A stretch of 19,815 bases of DNA. It comes from Fulvivirga aurantia (lineage in GTDB: Bacteria > Bacteroidota > Bacteroidia > Cytophagales > Cyclobacteriaceae). The position numbers and the translations under genes were made by a program. Location: NCBI RefSeq assembly GCF_009711475.1, contig NZ_SMMD01000925.1, forward strand, positions 1 through 19,815. The letters are read 5' to 3'. How positions within the stretch are numbered: the stretch's first letter is position 1; every line of letters begins with the position of its first letter. Below are positions 16,758-19,815 of the stretch, one piece after another. Under the pieces are notes generated by a model. The model worked only from the letters and a program-made list of their open reading frames with translations. It did not search any database and was not told where the DNA came from.

Positions 16758-16809
16758 ATATATAATTGATAGCCAAAATCAGATATACAACTTTATAATA
16801 AGAAGTATA

Positions 16810-17370
16810 ATGAAATACTTAATAGCAGGCCTTGGCAATATTGGCAGTGAGTATGAGCTTACCAGACATAATGTTGGTTTTCTCACATTAGACAGACTAG
16901 CAGACAAGGAGGGCCTGACCTTCACTCCTTCCCGATATGCAGATAAAGCTGAGTTTAAATTTAAAGGCAGACAGTTTCACCTGATAAAACCATCTACCTA
17001 CATGAACCTCTCGGGCAAAGCCATCAATTATTGGTTGAAAGAGCTTAAAATACCGAAAGAAAACCTTCTTGTTGTAGTGGACGATATAGCACTTCCTTTT
17101 GGAAATTTACGCATGAGAGGTAAGGGTTCGGCAGCTGGTCACAATGGCCTCAAAAATATTGAACAACTTACTGGAGGCAATAATTACGCTAGGCTAAAAT
17201 TTGGTGTGGGCAGCGACTTTCACCCGGGCCAGCAGGTGGATTACGTTTTAAGCAATTTTACTCAGGAGCAATTTGATGAGTTGCCTGATAAAATGGACAA
17301 AGCCATTGAAATGGTCAAGGGTTTTGGAACCATTGGCATCTCTAGAACAATGAACCAATTTAATGATTGA
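16810..17370 (+). CDS. pth: Peptidyl-tRNA hydrolase
   Basis: This 186-residue enzyme cleaves the ester bond of peptidyl-tRNA released from stalled ribosomes, recycling tRNA. Family signatures are present: GLGN10 with EYELTRH20NVGF, where H20 is the catalytic histidine. PSTYMNLSG (61-69) has substrate-binding N66, VVVDDIALPFG (88-98) has D91-D92, and GKGSAAGHNGL (105-114) has N112. The conserved NPG of many homologues reads NIG here. The ATG at 16810 is chosen because MKYLIAGLGN is the canonical N-terminus. An in-frame upstream start at 16741 would fall within the rplY terminator. The 3' end overlaps the next gene by 8 nt, so the two are probably translationally coupled. I see no exact TAnnTTTG element in the 52-nt gap upstream. 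Confidence 0.97.
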   Translation: MKYLIAGLGNIGSEYELTRHNVGFLTLDRLADKEGLTFTPSRYADKAEFKFKGRQFHLIKPSTYMNLSGKAINYWLKELKIPKENLLVVVDDIALPFGNLRMRGKGSAAGHNGLKNIEQLTGGNNYARLKFGVGSDFHPGQQVDYVLSNFTQEQFDELPDKMDKAIEMVKGFGTIGISRTMNQFND

Positions 17371-17668
17371 CACTATGGATCATACAATAAATGCCGCTGT
17401 ACAGATCGTACCAAATACCAATTCAACTGACATATACCCAATCATCGATAAGGCCATTGAGGTCATACAGCAATCAGGCCTGAAGTATGAAGTCACACCT
17501 ATGGAGACTGTGATTGAGGGCAAGTATGACGAGGTTATGAGTGTAATTAAAAAAGCGCAGTCTGCATCACTTCAAGCTGGTGCTAAAGAACTTATTGTAG
17601 CTATCAAGTTACATGTAAGACAATCTGAGGACGTTTCTTTTGAAGAGAAAACGGAAAAGTATAAATAA
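17363..17668 (+). CDS. Thiamine-binding / MTH1187-family small protein
   Basis: This 101-residue ferredoxin-like protein resembles the MTH1187/YqgV thiamine-binding family. Visible parts are the first strand AAVQIVPNT (11-19), helix DIYPIIDKAIEVIQQSG (23-39) and strand YEVTPMETVIEGKYDEVMSVI (42-62). A second helix leads to the last strand AKELIVAIKLHV (74-85). Members bind thiamine or a related ligand in some structures, but the cellular role is unclear. The start at 17363 overlaps the pth stop codon region. A second in-frame ATG at 17375 gives MDHTINAAV, is also plausible, and would abolish the overlap. The sequence ends in a charged tail just before a bidirectional terminator. No thiamine riboswitch or other thiamine gene is nearby. 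Confidence 0.85.
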   Translation: MIDTMDHTINAAVQIVPNTNSTDIYPIIDKAIEVIQQSGLKYEVTPMETVIEGKYDEVMSVIKKAQSASLQAGAKELIVAIKLHVRQSEDVSFEEKTEKYK

Positions 17669-17671
17669 AAA

Positions 17672-17701
17672 AAAGCGCCACCCATTTACGGATGACGCTT
17701 T
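17672..17701. terminator. Bidirectional terminator between the pth unit and metG
   Basis: The outer stem AAAGCG (17672-17677) with CGCTTT (17696-17701) continues inward to 17683/17690 with two C-A mismatches and a 6-nt loop. On the minus strand the stem is followed by an unbroken T run (complement of the A8 at 17667-17674), a strong terminator for metG. On the plus strand TTTCTT gives a weaker one for the pth unit. The genes converge here. Confidence 0.8.
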
Positions 17702-17721
17702 CTTAAATAAACAGAATCCCT

Positions 17722-19776
17722 TTAGCTTATTGTAGCTCCCGGGTTAACACTTTCAGATGGTTGGATAAACTTTAACTTACCCTCTTTATCTTCGGCCATT
17801 AGTACCATCCCTTCAGACATTTCACCCATCATTTTACGGGGAGCCAGATTCACTAACACAGTTACCTGCTTACCAATAACTTCTTCAGGACTAAAATGCT
17901 CAGATATACCACTGAGAATAGTTCGCTTGTCTATACCTGTATCAATTGTGAGTTTTAAGAGCTTCTTTGATTTTGGCATTTTAACCGCATCAAGCACAGT
18001 ACCAACTCTCATATCCATCTTCATGAAATCATCAAAGTTGATTTCATCCTTCATACCTACGATATCACTCGTATCTTCCATTTTATTTGATTTTTTAGTG
18101 TTTTCTAATTTCTCTACCTGCTGCTGCACAGTTTCATCTTCTACTTTTTCAAATAGCAGCGTAGGTTTATTTATTCTGTGCCCTGCAGGTAAAATATCTT
18201 GATTACCGGCCTGAGCCCATTTATGCTTTTGTATACCCAACATAGCAATCAGTTTATCCATGCTTTTAGGTAAAAATGGCTCTCCAATGATTGTGATATT
18301 AGCCGCTATCTGCAAGGCTATGTTCATGATAGTTTTTACGCGATCAGGATTCTCTTTCTGAAGTTTCCATGGTTCTGTTTCGGCCAGGTATTTATTACCA
18401 ACTCTAGCCAGATCCATAAACTCAATCAGCCCCTCTCTAAACTTAAACTTATCTAATGCTGCACTTACTTTTTCCGGAGACTTTTTCAGCTTTTCTAATA
18501 CATCTTTATCAATATCAAAAAGCTCACCTCTCTCAGGAATACTACCCTCATAATACTTATTTGTTAGCACAAGAGCCCTATTGATAAAATTACCCAGGAT
18601 CGCTACAAGCTCGCTGTTATTTCTAGCCTGAAAATCCTTCCAAGTAAAGTCATTATCCTTTGTTTCTGGTGCGTTAGCACACAGTACATAACGCAGGACA
18701 TCTTCTTTGCCAGGCATTTCTTCCAAAAATTCATGGAGCCAAACTGCCCAATTTTTTGAAGTACTGATTTTATTCCCTTCCAGGTTTAGAAACTCATTTG
18801 CCGGTACGTTATCAGGCAATACATAACTTCCTTCTGCTTTAAGAATGCTTGGAAAAATGATGCAGTGAAATACAATATTATCTTTACCAATAAAATGTAA
18901 AAGCCGAGTGTTTTCGTCTTTCCAATAAGGTTCCCAGTCTTTGTTTTGCTGATTTGCCCACTCTTTGGTAGCAGATATATAACCAATGGGTGCGTCAAAC
19001 CATACATAGAGCACCTTCCCTTCAGCACCTTCTACAGGCACTGGCACTCCCCAGTCAAGATCACGGGTCATAGCTCTTGGATTAAGTCCATTGTCTAGCC
19101 ACGATTTGCATTGTCCGTAAACATTAGGCTTCCACTCCTTATGTTCCTCTAAAATCCACTGCTTCAACCAGTTTTCATAGTCCTGCATTGGTAGAAACCA
19201 GTGTTTGGTTTCTTTAAGGACTGGTTTGTCACCACTTAAGGCTGACTTTGGCTCAATCAGTTCGCTTGGGCTTAAAGAAGATCCGCATTTTTCGCATTGA
19301 TCGCCATAGGCAGCATCGTAACCGCAATTAGGGCAAGTCCCAATAATATATCTATCAGCAAGAAACATCTTGCTTTCTTCGTCATAATATTGCTCTGATG
19401 TTCGCTCTTCAAAAGCACCATCATGATAGAGTTTTTTAAAGAACTCAGATGAAGTTTCTCTATGTAATTCAGAAGAAGTTCTTGAATATATATCAAAATC
19501 GATCCCAAACTTGTCGAAAGAGTCTTTAATGAGCGTATGATATTTATCGACAATCTCTTTGGGGCTAACACCCTCTTTTTTAGCCCTTAAGGTGATGGCT
19601 ACTCCATGCTCATCTGAGCCGCACACAAACAATACATCTTCTCCTTTACTTTTCAGGTACCGCGCATAAATATCTGCCGGCACATAAACACCAGCCAGGT
19701 GACCTATATGTACAGGCCCATTGGTGTAAGGAAGGGCGGCTGTGATCGTGTGTCTTTTAAAATTTTTATCTGACAT
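17722..19776 (-). CDS. metG: Methionyl-tRNA synthetase
   Basis: This 684-residue class I synthetase charges tRNA-Met, including initiator tRNA. The Rossmann catalytic domain carries HIGH (23-26, in [11 protein letters not shown]). A zinc knuckle C148-x2-C151...C161-x2-C164 lies in the connective insertion. The signature loop reads K336-I-S-T-S340 in place of KMSKS, a variant I associate with MetRS of this clade. The anticodon-binding helical domain follows (about 385-540, with W470 in AETEPWKL). After a Lys/Gln-rich linker (about 545-575) comes a C-terminal Trbp111-like OB-fold tRNA-binding domain (about 577-684, [14 protein letters not shown]). The ATG at 19776 gives the expected N-terminus. 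It is transcribed alone, from a -7 element 23 nt upstream to the terminator at 17672. Confidence 0.98.
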   Translation of the reverse strand: MSDKNFKRHTITAALPYTNGPVHIGHLAGVYVPADIYARYLKSKGEDVLFVCGSDEHGVAITLRAKKEGVSPKEIVDKYHTLIKDSFDKFGIDFDIYSRTSSELHRETSSEFFKKLYHDGAFEERTSEQYYDEESKMFLADRYIIGTCPNCGYDAAYGDQCEKCGSSLSPSELIEPKSALSGDKPVLKETKHWFLPMQDYENWLKQWILEEHKEWKPNVYGQCKSWLDNGLNPRAMTRDLDWGVPVPVEGAEGKVLYVWFDAPIGYISATKEWANQQNKDWEPYWKDENTRLLHFIGKDNIVFHCIIFPSILKAEGSYVLPDNVPANEFLNLEGNKISTSKNWAVWLHEFLEEMPGKEDVLRYVLCANAPETKDNDFTWKDFQARNNSELVAILGNFINRALVLTNKYYEGSIPERGELFDIDKDVLEKLKKSPEKVSAALDKFKFREGLIEFMDLARVGNKYLAETEPWKLQKENPDRVKTIMNIALQIAANITIIGEPFLPKSMDKLIAMLGIQKHKWAQAGNQDILPAGHRINKPTLLFEKVEDETVQQQVEKLENTKKSNKMEDTSDIVGMKDEINFDDFMKMDMRVGTVLDAVKMPKSKKLLKLTIDTGIDKRTILSGISEHFSPEEVIGKQVTVLVNLAPRKMMGEMSEGMVLMAEDKEGKLKFIQPSESVNPGATIS

Positions 19777-19799
19777 AAGGGTTTTTATCTTCGAAAACG

Positions 19800-19807
19800 C
19801 AAAGATA
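19800..19807 (-). promoter_or_regulatory. -7 promoter element of metG
   Basis: On the minus strand TATCTTTG matches TAnnTTTG exactly, 23 nt before the metG ATG. A TTTG at the standard 19-nt spacing would fall beyond the end of the window, so only this half can be seen. Confidence 0.65.
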
Positions 19808-19815
19808 TAATGATC

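Noticed and set aside
16741..16809. Upstream extension of pth to 16741
   Set aside because: The extension falls in the rplY terminator hairpin and T tract, and MKYLIAGLGN at 16810 is the canonical start of the enzyme.
17363..17668. Thiamine riboswitch or thiamine operon around the thiamine-binding-type gene
   Set aside because: The gene overlaps pth directly with no leader, and no thiamine biosynthesis or transport gene is in the window.
1..19815. CRISPR array, insertion sequence, prophage or defence system
   Set aside because: No spaced direct repeats, transposase, integrase or nuclease-type genes were seen; all genes fit core metabolism, translation or envelope functions.

Overview
The window looks like an ordinary chromosomal stretch from a member of the Bacteroidota. 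The order Cytophagales is a low-confidence guess from protein style. Three things point there. Five transcription-unit heads carry exact matches to the Bacteroidota -7 element TAnnTTTG. Genes mostly lack Shine-Dalgarno sequences. The housekeeping proteins have Bacteroidota-type architectures: single-chain PurL, L25 with an acidic tail, and MetRS with a KISTS loop and a C-terminal OB domain. I see no insertion sequence, phage, CRISPR array or other mobile element, and no intergenic stretch over 300 bp.

Region 1 (1-8063, minus strand) is a compact five-gene operon. It runs tetR-type regulator, TolC-like outer-membrane factor, lipoprotein membrane-fusion protein, RND inner-membrane pump, then a membrane-anchored metallophosphoesterase, with gaps of 3-13 nt. 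It starts at a full TTTG-N19-TAnnTTTG promoter with an inverted repeat in the spacer, which is a good candidate autoregulatory operator. It ends in a strong hairpin terminator whose loop contains the last stop codon. The first three products after the regulator make a complete tripartite efflux system.

Region 2 (8064-10400, plus strand) has an MscS-like channel, an alpha/beta hydrolase that overlaps it, and a small uncharacterised 121-residue protein.

Region 3 (10401-14843, plus strand) has purL for purine synthesis, under its own -7 element, and a DUF4136-type lipoprotein.

Region 4 (14844-17701, plus strand) has tRNA-Gln(TTG), a perfect 26-bp palindrome, prs, rplY, an intrinsic terminator, then pth overlapping a small thiamine-binding-type protein. 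tRNA-Gln, L25 and peptidyl-tRNA hydrolase serve translation, while prs makes the PRPP used by purine synthesis.

Region 5 (17702-19815, minus strand) is metG, convergent with the previous group across a bidirectional terminator, with its -7 element at the window edge.

I did not find a convincing undescribed system. The points most worth a second look are the operator-like repeat in the efflux promoter, the extra pair of hydrophobic segments in the RND pump, the palindrome between tRNA-Gln and prs, and the unrecognised 121-residue protein.
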